From: Ruania alba
Lineage (GTDB): Bacteria; Actinomycetota; Actinomycetes; Actinomycetales; Beutenbergiaceae
Assembly (NCBI RefSeq): GCF_900105765.1
Contig: NZ_FNTX01000001.1
Coordinates: 1,708,387-1,772,386 of the forward strand
Direction: 5' to 3'
DNA: 64,000 nucleotides
Shown here: piece after piece, positions 57,953 through 64,000 of the stretch
How positions within the stretch are numbered: the stretch's first letter is position 1
How the letters are laid out: every line of letters starts with the position of its first letter
Program-made: the position numbers and the translations under genes
The notes under the pieces: generated by a model
What the model was told of the DNA's origin: nothing
Database searches by the model: none
Seen by the model: only the letters and a program-made list of their open reading frames with translations

Positions 57953-58971
57953 GACGTGCCTCCCTCATCCTTACCGCCGGTGAGGCGGTTCACGGTGAAC
58001 ACGATCGCGGCGAAGAACAGCGTGACCAGAGCGATGACCACACCCATAGCGCTGGCGTATCCGAACTGACCCTCACTGAACGCGCTCCGGAAGAGCTGCT
58101 GGGACATCACCAGGGTGGAGCTGTCGGGCCCGCCCTGCGGATTCAACGCCTGCATGTACACGAAGGCGTCCAGCGCCATGATCCCGATGTAGATGTAGGC
58201 CGTCTGTACGTTGCTGCGGATCAACGGCAGCGTGATCGACCACGACATCCGCGCCCGGCCTGCACCGTCGATGCGTGCTGCCTCATAGGTCTCGGCTGGG
58301 ATCCCCTTGATCGCCGCGATGAACAGCAGCATGTAGAAGCCGACGAAGCCCCACACGATCACCAGGATCGACACAGGCAGCGCGGTGGTGACATTGCCGA
58401 GCCAGGCGAACGATTGGAACTGGTCCAGGCCTAGACCGGTCAGGATGCCATTCACCAGCCCGCTGCTCGGGTCCAGGATGAGGCGCCAGATCAGACCGAT
58501 CGCGATCCCCGGGATGACGTACGGGAACAGGGACACCACCCGGTAGAAGCCGGCGTTCTTGACACCGCGGATCTGCCCCCTTCCGGACCCTCCGATCGTG
58601 ATGAGGATCGCGAAGATGAGAGCGATGGACAGCGTCACGAAAGGCACGACCAGCCCGAGCACAATGCTGTTGCCGACCGCGTTGGTCCACCGAGGATCCT
58701 GCGCCAGCTTGACGAAGTTGGCGAACCCGATGAAGTCGAACTCCGGTGAGAACCCGGTCCAGTTCGTCAGGGAGTAGAACCCGGCTTGGATGAACGGGGA
58801 GATGACGAAGACGAGGAAGAGCGCCAGCGGGACCAGGAGGAACACGATGAAGAAGCTGATCCGGTCGAAGGTCCACTTCTTCCGCCCTCGGCGGGACCCA
58901 TTGCTGGGTCCCGCCGCGACGTCCCGGGACGGGGGCGCGCCCCGTCCCGGCGCTGAGATCTGTCCGCTCAT
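57949..58971 (-). CDS. Carbohydrate ABC permease (NgcF/MalF type)
   Basis: The 340-residue permease has a basic N-terminal cytoplasmic stretch of about 35 residues, then six helices, and the EAA loop ETYEAARIDGAGRARMSWSI, followed by TLPLIRSN. GFYSLTNWTGFSPEFDFIGF is typical for the GlcNAc/chitobiose-type CUT1 subfamily. ATG 58971 overlaps the binding-protein stop by four bases, and its own stop overlaps the next permease. Confidence 0.9.
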   Translation of the reverse strand: MSGQISAPGRGAPPSRDVAAGPSNGSRRGRKKWTFDRISFFIVFLLVPLALFLVFVISPFIQAGFYSLTNWTGFSPEFDFIGFANFVKLAQDPRWTNAVGNSIVLGLVVPFVTLSIALIFAILITIGGSGRGQIRGVKNAGFYRVVSLFPYVIPGIAIGLIWRLILDPSSGLVNGILTGLGLDQFQSFAWLGNVTTALPVSILVIVWGFVGFYMLLFIAAIKGIPAETYEAARIDGAGRARMSWSITLPLIRSNVQTAYIYIGIMALDAFVYMQALNPQGGPDSSTLVMSQQLFRSAFSEGQFGYASAMGVVIALVTLFFAAIVFTVNRLTGGKDEGGTS

Positions 58972-60395
58972 GAGACCTCGATCTTCTCGATCGTGTCATC
59001 CTCCCGCACACGGTCCGAAGTGGCCTGCAGTTCGTCGGTCAGGTCCTCCACGGACTTCTGCCCGTCCAGGAAGGAGTTCCAGATCGGCAGGTGCTCGGGG
59101 TTCATCCCGTAGGTCTGGCGGAAGTCGAAGGTGAAGATCGCACCATCGGCGGCCGCGAGCAGGTCGGTCTGGGACACCAGCGCCGTGGACCCGAAGCCGT
59201 CGGCCGGCACCGTGTCCTTGACAATGGTCGGTGCCAGCTTCGTCGCAGCGAAGTTCTCCGCCGACTCCTTCGAGAGCATGATCCGCAGCAGCTCCTTGCC
59301 TGCGGCCGTGTTCCCGTCCGAGGGGACGATGAACGGTTCACCGGCGGTGGAGTGCAGCGCGTTCATGCCCATGGCCGGGCTCGAGGACAGGCTCATCGAG
59401 GAGACGCCCTTCATCTCGAAGCCGTCCGCCGTCTGGTCCTTCATCTCGTTCTCGATCCAGGAGCCGGACGGGTACAGGATCGCCTCCTGCGCATTGGACC
59501 ACTGCGCCTGGGCCGCGGTGAACTGCGTGCCCGAGCCGCCCGGCTTGAAGTAGCCGGCGTCGATGATCTCCTTCATCGCGGTGAACACGCCCTGGACGGC
59601 GTCGTGCCGCCAGGCGTCCGGTTCCAGGTTCTCCAGGGCGAGCCGCAACTCGTCACCGGCCTCCTTGATGGCCGACTCGAGGGCGAGCGTCTCGTAGTAC
59701 GTCGCGGCCTCCGTGCCCCAGGCGAACAGATAGAGCCCCTCCTCCTGGGCGGCAGCGCCGAGCTCCTTGGCCTCGTCCCAGGTGGTGGGCGGGGTCCAGC
59801 CGTGCTCCTCGAACAGGCTGGAGGAGTACCAGACGCCGTACACGGTCAGCACGTAGTTGAGCGCCGCGAGCTTGTCCCCGTAGGTACCGGGGGCGAGCAC
59901 ACCCTCGAACAAGGTGTCCCGGATGTTCGTGCCCTCGAGGTTCGGGGCGTCGATCACATCGGTGAGGTCGGAGAGCTGGTCCAGGATCGTGTTGAAACCG
60001 ATCGAGCCGGCACCGGAGTTGTCCACCAGGTCGGGCGGGTTCCCGCCGACGAACCGGGGCTGCAGTTCGGTGGCGATCTGGGTGGACGGCGAGACCTCCA
60101 CCGAGGATCCCTCGTGCGTCTCGGCGAGGATGTCCGCGGCGAACTCGACGTAGTCCACGCCGTAGCCGCCGTCGAAGATGACCGCGTCGACGGTGGTGTT
60201 CTCGGCCATGCCGAACGGGTTCTCCGCCGTCATCTCGCCGCCCGGCTCCTCGGAGCCACCTCCGGTCTCTTCGTCACCACCACCACCGGTGGCACAGGAG
60301 GCGAGGGTGACGCCGAGCGGGACGCTCGCTGCGGTGTAGAGGGCGCCGCGCAGGACGGACCGGCGGTTCGGTGCGTGGGTGAGTGAGTCGTTCAT
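58968..60395 (-). CDS. ngcE: NgcE-like substrate-binding lipoprotein (GlcNAc/chitobiose type)
   Basis: The 475-residue protein has a twin-arginine-like lipoprotein signal (NRRSVLRGALYTAASVPLGV then lipobox LASC) and a Gly/Glu-rich linker. Features of the NgcE family of N-acetylglucosamine/diacetylchitobiose binders follow: NPFGMAENTTVDAVIFDGGY, LQPRFVGGNPPDLVDNSGAG and YLFAWGTEAATYYETL. ATG 60395 is chosen because the signal begins right there. Its neighbours (SIS protein, RpiR regulator, BadF-type kinase) also point to an amino sugar. The exact ligand is inferred. Confidence 0.82.
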   Translation of the reverse strand: MNDSLTHAPNRRSVLRGALYTAASVPLGVTLASCATGGGGDEETGGGSEEPGGEMTAENPFGMAENTTVDAVIFDGGYGVDYVEFAADILAETHEGSSVEVSPSTQIATELQPRFVGGNPPDLVDNSGAGSIGFNTILDQLSDLTDVIDAPNLEGTNIRDTLFEGVLAPGTYGDKLAALNYVLTVYGVWYSSSLFEEHGWTPPTTWDEAKELGAAAQEEGLYLFAWGTEAATYYETLALESAIKEAGDELRLALENLEPDAWRHDAVQGVFTAMKEIIDAGYFKPGGSGTQFTAAQAQWSNAQEAILYPSGSWIENEMKDQTADGFEMKGVSSMSLSSSPAMGMNALHSTAGEPFIVPSDGNTAAGKELLRIMLSKESAENFAATKLAPTIVKDTVPADGFGSTALVSQTDLLAAADGAIFTFDFRQTYGMNPEHLPIWNSFLDGQKSVEDLTDELQATSDRVREDDTIEKIEVS

Positions 60396-60476
60396 GTCGT
60401 CCTTGACCTTTCGTTGTGCGTGCAATTGGGGGATGTGCTGCCCGGCAGGTAGTCCTGACGGGCCGGAACCTGACGG

Positions 60477-61232
60477 TCAGCCGCCGCGGCGGATCCGACC
60501 GCGGTAACGGTCTTCGAGTGCATGGTTGTGCTCATCACCTCCCGGTCGATTGGCCGAGATGTACAGCGGCGGCACTGTGCCGGCTTCGAGCATCCGCTCG
60601 GTGACGCCGAGCGTCAGCGCCTGGGCGATGAAGGCAGCCGTGATCGAGGAGACCGCACCCGCGCCGTACTCCTCGCCGAGAGTCAGGGTGGCATCGCCGT
60701 ACGGGGCCAGGTTGTCGATCACCACGTCGGCGACGTCGATCAGGCGCTTGCCGCTCGGGTGCTTGGGCTCCACCGCCATCGTGTGCTCCATGCTGGTCAC
60801 AGCGATGATCTTGTGCCCGCGCTCCTGCACCGCGAGGGCGAGACCAACGATCGACCCGTTCACGCCCGAGTTGGAGGCGATGACGAAGACATCGTCGGAA
60901 TGCAGGGGCGCAGCGTCCAGCAGTTCCTCGACCACGTCCGGGTCCCGCTCCATCGCGGCTCCGGCGAGGTCGGCCACCGGCCGGTCCCCGTAGAGCACCA
61001 CGTCGCGCAGCGCTATCCGCGTGGTGGGGATCAGACCGCCGGCGCGACCGGCAATCTCCATGGCGAACGCCTCGGAATGTCCGGTACCGAACGCCTGGAT
61101 CACGCCGCCGGCGTCGAGCGCTTCGACGAGCAGGTCCACAGCAGGGTCGAGCGTGCCATCGGTGGCGTGCTGGGCGAGTGTGTCGAGCCGGCGGGAGACC
61201 TCCTGGTGGAAGTCGGCTGCGGCGGAGATCAT
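60477..61232 (-). CDS. SIS-domain protein of the UPF0309 type
   Basis: The 251-residue protein has a sugar isomerase (SIS) fold: FGTGHSEAFAMEIAGRAGGL, FVIASNSGVNGSIVGLALAV, KHPSGKRLIDVADVVIDN and GAVSSITAAFIAQALTLGV. The UPF0309 group usually sits with GlcNAc/MurNAc transport genes and may isomerise or remove a group from an amino sugar phosphate. The activity is unproven. AAAGGA precedes ATG 61232. It lies 45 bases downstream of rpiR and 81 bases upstream of the binding-protein gene. Confidence 0.85.
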   Translation of the reverse strand: MISAAADFHQEVSRRLDTLAQHATDGTLDPAVDLLVEALDAGGVIQAFGTGHSEAFAMEIAGRAGGLIPTTRIALRDVVLYGDRPVADLAGAAMERDPDVVEELLDAAPLHSDDVFVIASNSGVNGSIVGLALAVQERGHKIIAVTSMEHTMAVEPKHPSGKRLIDVADVVIDNLAPYGDATLTLGEEYGAGAVSSITAAFIAQALTLGVTERMLEAGTVPPLYISANRPGGDEHNHALEDRYRGRIRRGG

Positions 61233-61277
61233 CGATGTCCTTTCGGTGGGGATGCAGAAGCGAACAGGGTCCGCAGA

Positions 61278-62183
61278 TCAGTCGGGTCGGCGATGTGAGG
61301 CGACGGCGTCAGCCGAAGCCGCGATTCGTGCGACCGTGGCGCTGTAGTCGAGCTGGGCCACCAGCAGATAGAGCACGTCGAGCACAAAGAGCTGAGAGTG
61401 CTTGGCGGAAAGATCGGCCGGGTGCAGGTACTGCTCCGGGACGGAGGCCAGCAGGGTGCAGTCTGCGGTCTGGGCCAAGGGTGAGTTCCTGAAGCTGGTG
61501 ATGGCCACGGTGTGGGCGCCGGTCAGCTTCGCCCGATCGAGCATGTCCAAGGTCTCGCGGGTCCGCCCGCTGTTCGAGATGCCGATCGCGATCGCTTGCT
61601 CGTCGAGGATGGACGCGCTGGCCAGACCGGCGTGCACGTCACCCCATGCGTGCGCGTTCACGCCGATCCGATAGAGCCGGGTGCGCATCTCCTCGGCCAT
61701 CGCGAAGCTGCCACCGGTGCCATAGATGTCCAGGTGTCGCGCCGCGCCGATCTGGTGTGCGACCGAGGCGGCGATGTCCAGATCGAGAACGTCTGCCGTC
61801 GCTCGAAGCGACCGCACATGGGCGTTCAGCAGCGCACGCAGCACGTCCTCCGGCGTGTCATCGGGGTCCAATGCCCGACCCATCTCGGCACGCCAGGTCT
61901 CTTCCGAGTTCGACGTGTCCCCGCGGCCAGAATCCGTGGCCACACCCACGCGGAACTGGACGTAGCCGGGGTAGCCGAGCTGACGGCAGAATCTCGTCAC
62001 GGTGGCCGGTGAGGTCCCGGCCCGTTCGGCGAGCTCGGTGATGGACAGCTCCAGCGGGGCCGTAGGGTCCTCGAGGAGAACATCGGCGATCTTGTCCATC
62101 GCCGCGGACATCAACGGGCGGTTGGCATGGATACGCTCAGCCACCCGGAGTGTCCGGTCGACCTCGGCCTGAGCAATCCGCAC
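61278..62183 (-). CDS. RpiR/MurR-family transcriptional regulator
   Basis: The 301-residue regulator has an N-terminal RpiR helix-turn-helix (LSITELAERAGTSPATVTRF, then CRQLGYPGYVQFRV) and a C-terminal SIS domain (HLDIYGTGGSFAMAEEMRTR, AIAIGISNSGRTRETLDMLD). It should sense a phosphorylated amino sugar such as GlcNAc6P or MurNAc6P. GTG 62183 lies 7 bases after GAGAGGGA. It heads the operon rpiR-SIS-ngcE-permeases and is divergent from the kinase. Confidence 0.93.
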   Translation of the reverse strand: MRIAQAEVDRTLRVAERIHANRPLMSAAMDKIADVLLEDPTAPLELSITELAERAGTSPATVTRFCRQLGYPGYVQFRVGVATDSGRGDTSNSEETWRAEMGRALDPDDTPEDVLRALLNAHVRSLRATADVLDLDIAASVAHQIGAARHLDIYGTGGSFAMAEEMRTRLYRIGVNAHAWGDVHAGLASASILDEQAIAIGISNSGRTRETLDMLDRAKLTGAHTVAITSFRNSPLAQTADCTLLASVPEQYLHPADLSAKHSQLFVLDVLYLLVAQLDYSATVARIAASADAVASHRRPD

Positions 62184-62222
62184 GTGAAAATCCCTCTCGC
62201 ATCATTGGTGAAGTACGTGAAA
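62182..62222. promoter_or_regulatory. Direct repeats in the rpiR-kinase intergenic region
   Basis: ACGTGAAA occurs at 62182-62189 and 62215-62222, with starts 33 bases apart (about three helical turns). The first overlaps the rpiR start codon. The second is directly upstream of TATTCT (62225-62230), a likely -10 for the kinase. These are candidate RpiR binding sites for autoregulation and kinase control. Confidence 0.42.
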
Positions 62223-62265
62223 GGTATTCTCAACCAGGTCACTCGTCAAGCCAATCGGAGGAATC

Positions 62266-63252
62266 GTGACCAATTGTTATCTCGGGATCGACGCCGGCGG
62301 GACCTCGACCCGTGCCGCCGTGGTCCGTGCCGACGGCACCTGCGTCGGTGTGGGGCGTGCCGGCAGCGGGAACCCGATCAGCGCCGGACCCGACCATGCC
62401 GCCGCACAGGTCCTGCTCGCCACCCGCCACGCACTCGAGGACGCAGGCATCGGCGCGGACCGGATGGTCGGTGGTATCGCAGCGATGGCGGGAAGCCGGG
62501 TGGCTCGCCACGCGGACTGGCTGAACGATCCGCTCCACGAGGCCGGGATCGGGATCTCGTTGACCCTGGAGCCGGACCTGCTCGCCGCCTTCCTGTCTGC
62601 CACGCCGCAGCCGGACGGCTATGCGGTGGTCGCCGGTACCGGTGCCGTGGCCGTGCGCGTACGCGGCTTCGAGCTCGAGGCCGTCACCGATGGCTTGGGA
62701 TGGCTACTCGGTGATGCGGGATCAGGGTTCTGGATCGGCCACCAGGCAATCCGGCACGCCTTGGCCGCGCTGGACGGCCGTGCCCCGGCGTCGACACTCA
62801 CGGACGCGCTCCTCGAGTCGCTGGAGCTCGATCCGGAGGCGCCAGCGGAGGTGGAGGGACGCCCGGGTGCGATTCAGCACGCCGTCGACCTGCTCTACAC
62901 CTGGCGCCCGGTGGAACTCGCCCGGTTGGCGCCCCTGGCCTTCACGGCCGCACAGGCGGGCGACCCTGCTGCCGTCGAGATCGTCGACGAAGCCGGGCGC
63001 GCACTGCGTGCCGCGCTCACCTCGATGCTCGTCCCAGAGGTGTCCGGACCATTGGTGTTCGGCGGGAGCGTGCTCACCCAGCAGCCTGCGGTGGCCTCGG
63101 CCGTTGCCGCCGCGGTGCCGGGCCAGGAACCGCTGCTCACCTCCGACGGGTTGGTCGGCGCGGCCGTGCTGGCGCTCCGTCGAGGCGGCGTGACGGTGTC
63201 GGAGGCGACCTTCGACCGCCTCAGTGAGACGATCGCGGCACGGCGGAACTGA
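62266..63252 (+). CDS. BadF/BadG-family kinase, probable N-acetylglucosamine kinase
   Basis: The 328-residue protein is an ASKHA-fold kinase: YLGIDAGGTSTRAAVV binds phosphate, VVAGTGAVAVRVRG is the second phosphate loop, and GLGWLLGDAGSGFWIG and GPLVFGGSVL bind adenosine. The GDAGSGFWIG motif is typical for GlcNAc kinases of this family. It would phosphorylate the amino sugar delivered by the neighbouring transporter. GTG 62266 follows GGAGGA by 3 bases. Its stop lies 7 bases from the convergent uvrB end. Confidence 0.88.
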   Translation: MTNCYLGIDAGGTSTRAAVVRADGTCVGVGRAGSGNPISAGPDHAAAQVLLATRHALEDAGIGADRMVGGIAAMAGSRVARHADWLNDPLHEAGIGISLTLEPDLLAAFLSATPQPDGYAVVAGTGAVAVRVRGFELEAVTDGLGWLLGDAGSGFWIGHQAIRHALAALDGRAPASTLTDALLESLELDPEAPAEVEGRPGAIQHAVDLLYTWRPVELARLAPLAFTAAQAGDPAAVEIVDEAGRALRAALTSMLVPEVSGPLVFGGSVLTQQPAVASAVAAAVPGQEPLLTSDGLVGAAVLALRRGGVTVSEATFDRLSETIAARRN

Positions 63253-63259
63253 TCCCCGC

Positions 63260-64000
63260 TCACGCGGTGGCGGAGGTCATCTGCCGCAGCTCCTTCTTCA
63301 GGTCCGCGATCTCGTCCCGCAACCGGGCGGCAAGCTCGAACTGCAGTTCCTCGGCTGCGGCGTGCATCTGGTCGTTGAGCTGCTGGATGAGGTCCGCCAG
63401 ATCGCTCGCCGCCGCACCGGCGAGACTGTCGCGCCCGCTCGGCACGGGAGCCTTGCCCTTGGCCTTCCGGTAGCCGCCCTCGAGGAGTTCCTTGGTATCG
63501 ATGTCCTCGCGGGTGAGCATGTCCGTGATGTCGCCGATCCGCTTGCGCAGCGGCGTCGGGTCGATCCCCATCTCGAGGTTGTAGGCGAGCTGCTTCTCCC
63601 GGCGCCGATTGGTCTCCTCGATCGCGTGCTGCATGGACGCCGTCACAGTGTCGGCGTACATGTGCACCTGTCCGGACACGTTTCGGGCCGCTCGCCCGAT
63701 GGTCTGGATGAGTGAAGTTCCGGAGCGTAGGAATCCTTCCTTGTCGGCATCGAGAATGCTCACCAGGGAGACTTCTGGCAGGTCGAGCCCCTCGCGGAGC
63801 AGGTTGATCCCGACCAGCACGTCGAAAGTGCCCATCCGGAGTTCCCGGAGCAGTTCGACCCGACGCAGCGTGTCCACCTCGGAGTGCAGGTACCGCACCT
63901 GCACCCCACGTTCGAGCAGATAGTCGGTGAGGTCCTCGGACATCTTCTTCGTCAGGGTGGTGACGAGCACCCGCTCGTTCCGCCCGGTGCGCTCGGTGAT
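63260..64000 (-). CDS. uvrB: Excinuclease ABC subunit B, C-terminal part (cut by window edge)
   Basis: The frame is open at the right edge; about 247 C-terminal residues are visible. They include helicase motif V-VI sequence ([33 protein letters not shown]), the [19 protein letters not shown] block and a C-terminal UVR domain ([20 protein letters not shown]) that contacts UvrC. It is the damage-verifying helicase of excision repair. With uvrC and uvrA nearby, all three subunits are encoded within about 23 kb but not in one operon. Confidence 0.97.
   Translation of the reverse strand: MTERTGRNERVLVTTLTKKMSEDLTDYLLERGVQVRYLHSEVDTLRRVELLRELRMGTFDVLVGINLLREGLDLPEVSLVSILDADKEGFLRSGTSLIQTIGRAARNVSGQVHMYADTVTASMQHAIEETNRRREKQLAYNLEMGIDPTPLRKRIGDITDMLTREDIDTKELLEGGYRKAKGKAPVPSGRDSLAGAAASDLADLIQQLNDQMHAAAEELQFELAARLRDEIADLKKELRQMTSATA

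Overview
This window comes from a high-G+C actinobacterial chromosome. The markers are RbpA, WhiA, OpcA, a uvrC-rapZ-yvcK-whiA block, a parA-scpA-scpB-rluB-cmk-der operon, frequent GTG starts and many probable leaderless promoters. A Micrococcales relative (Ruania, Georgenia or Bogoriellaceae type) fits the gene content, but that is inference and no rRNA gene is present to test it. I saw no tRNA, rRNA, insertion sequence, CRISPR array or prophage.

Layout. (1) 1-11,200 is a sugar-catabolic region. A minus-strand operon holds a YihT-like class I aldolase, an Asp/Glu racemase-family protein and a GH38 alpha-mannosidase cut by the left edge, with a divergent DeoR regulator. Next come a CUT1 sugar ABC transporter (two permeases at 3,723-5,614 and a lipoprotein binding protein at 9,741), a LacI regulator and a second GH38 enzyme. 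Three near-identical 18-bp operators, each just downstream of a -10 box, tie these units into one probable LacI regulon. (2) 11,236-19,750 is a nine-gene minus-strand operon: parA, scpA, scpB, rluB, DUF2332, tyrA, cmk, plsC, der. (3) 20,015-25,670 carries a RIO kinase with a possible leader peptide, an Eis-like acetyltransferase, a flotillin-like SPFH protein, xerD and ctaB. (4) 25,908-32,960 is a pentose phosphate cluster (tkt, tal, zwf, opcA, pgl), with pgl fused to an SRPBCC domain. (5) 33,018-37,430 runs gap, pgk, tpiA, secG, rbpA and a P-loop kinase that lacks a normal start codon. (6) 37,623-46,275 holds whiA, yvcK, rapZ, uvrC, an OsmC protein and uvrA with a LexA-like box. The end of uvrB is at the right edge.

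(7) 46,391-48,834 carries a metallo-beta-lactamase fold hydrolase, a YciI protein and a TerC-family membrane protein whose leader looks like a yybP-ykoY (Mn2+) riboswitch. (8) 48,835-55,289 is a copper-resistance island: a BlaI/CopY-type repressor, an M56 protease, a frameshifted copZ, a CopD-CtaG fusion, a Cu(I) P-type ATPase and a Met-rich DUF5134 protein. Two copies of an 11-bp motif precede copZ and the DUF5134 gene. (9) 55,448-63,252 is an amino-sugar locus (RpiR regulator, SIS protein, NgcE-like binding protein, two permeases, divergent BadF-type kinase) next to putP.

The most unusual items are the triple LacI operator, the YihT-like aldolase plus racemase next to two GH38 enzymes, the Pgl-SRPBCC fusion, the P-loop kinase with a non-AUG start, the TerC riboswitch whose hairpin contains the Shine-Dalgarno site, and the broken copZ inside an otherwise intact copper operon. 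I did not find a convincing wholly new system.
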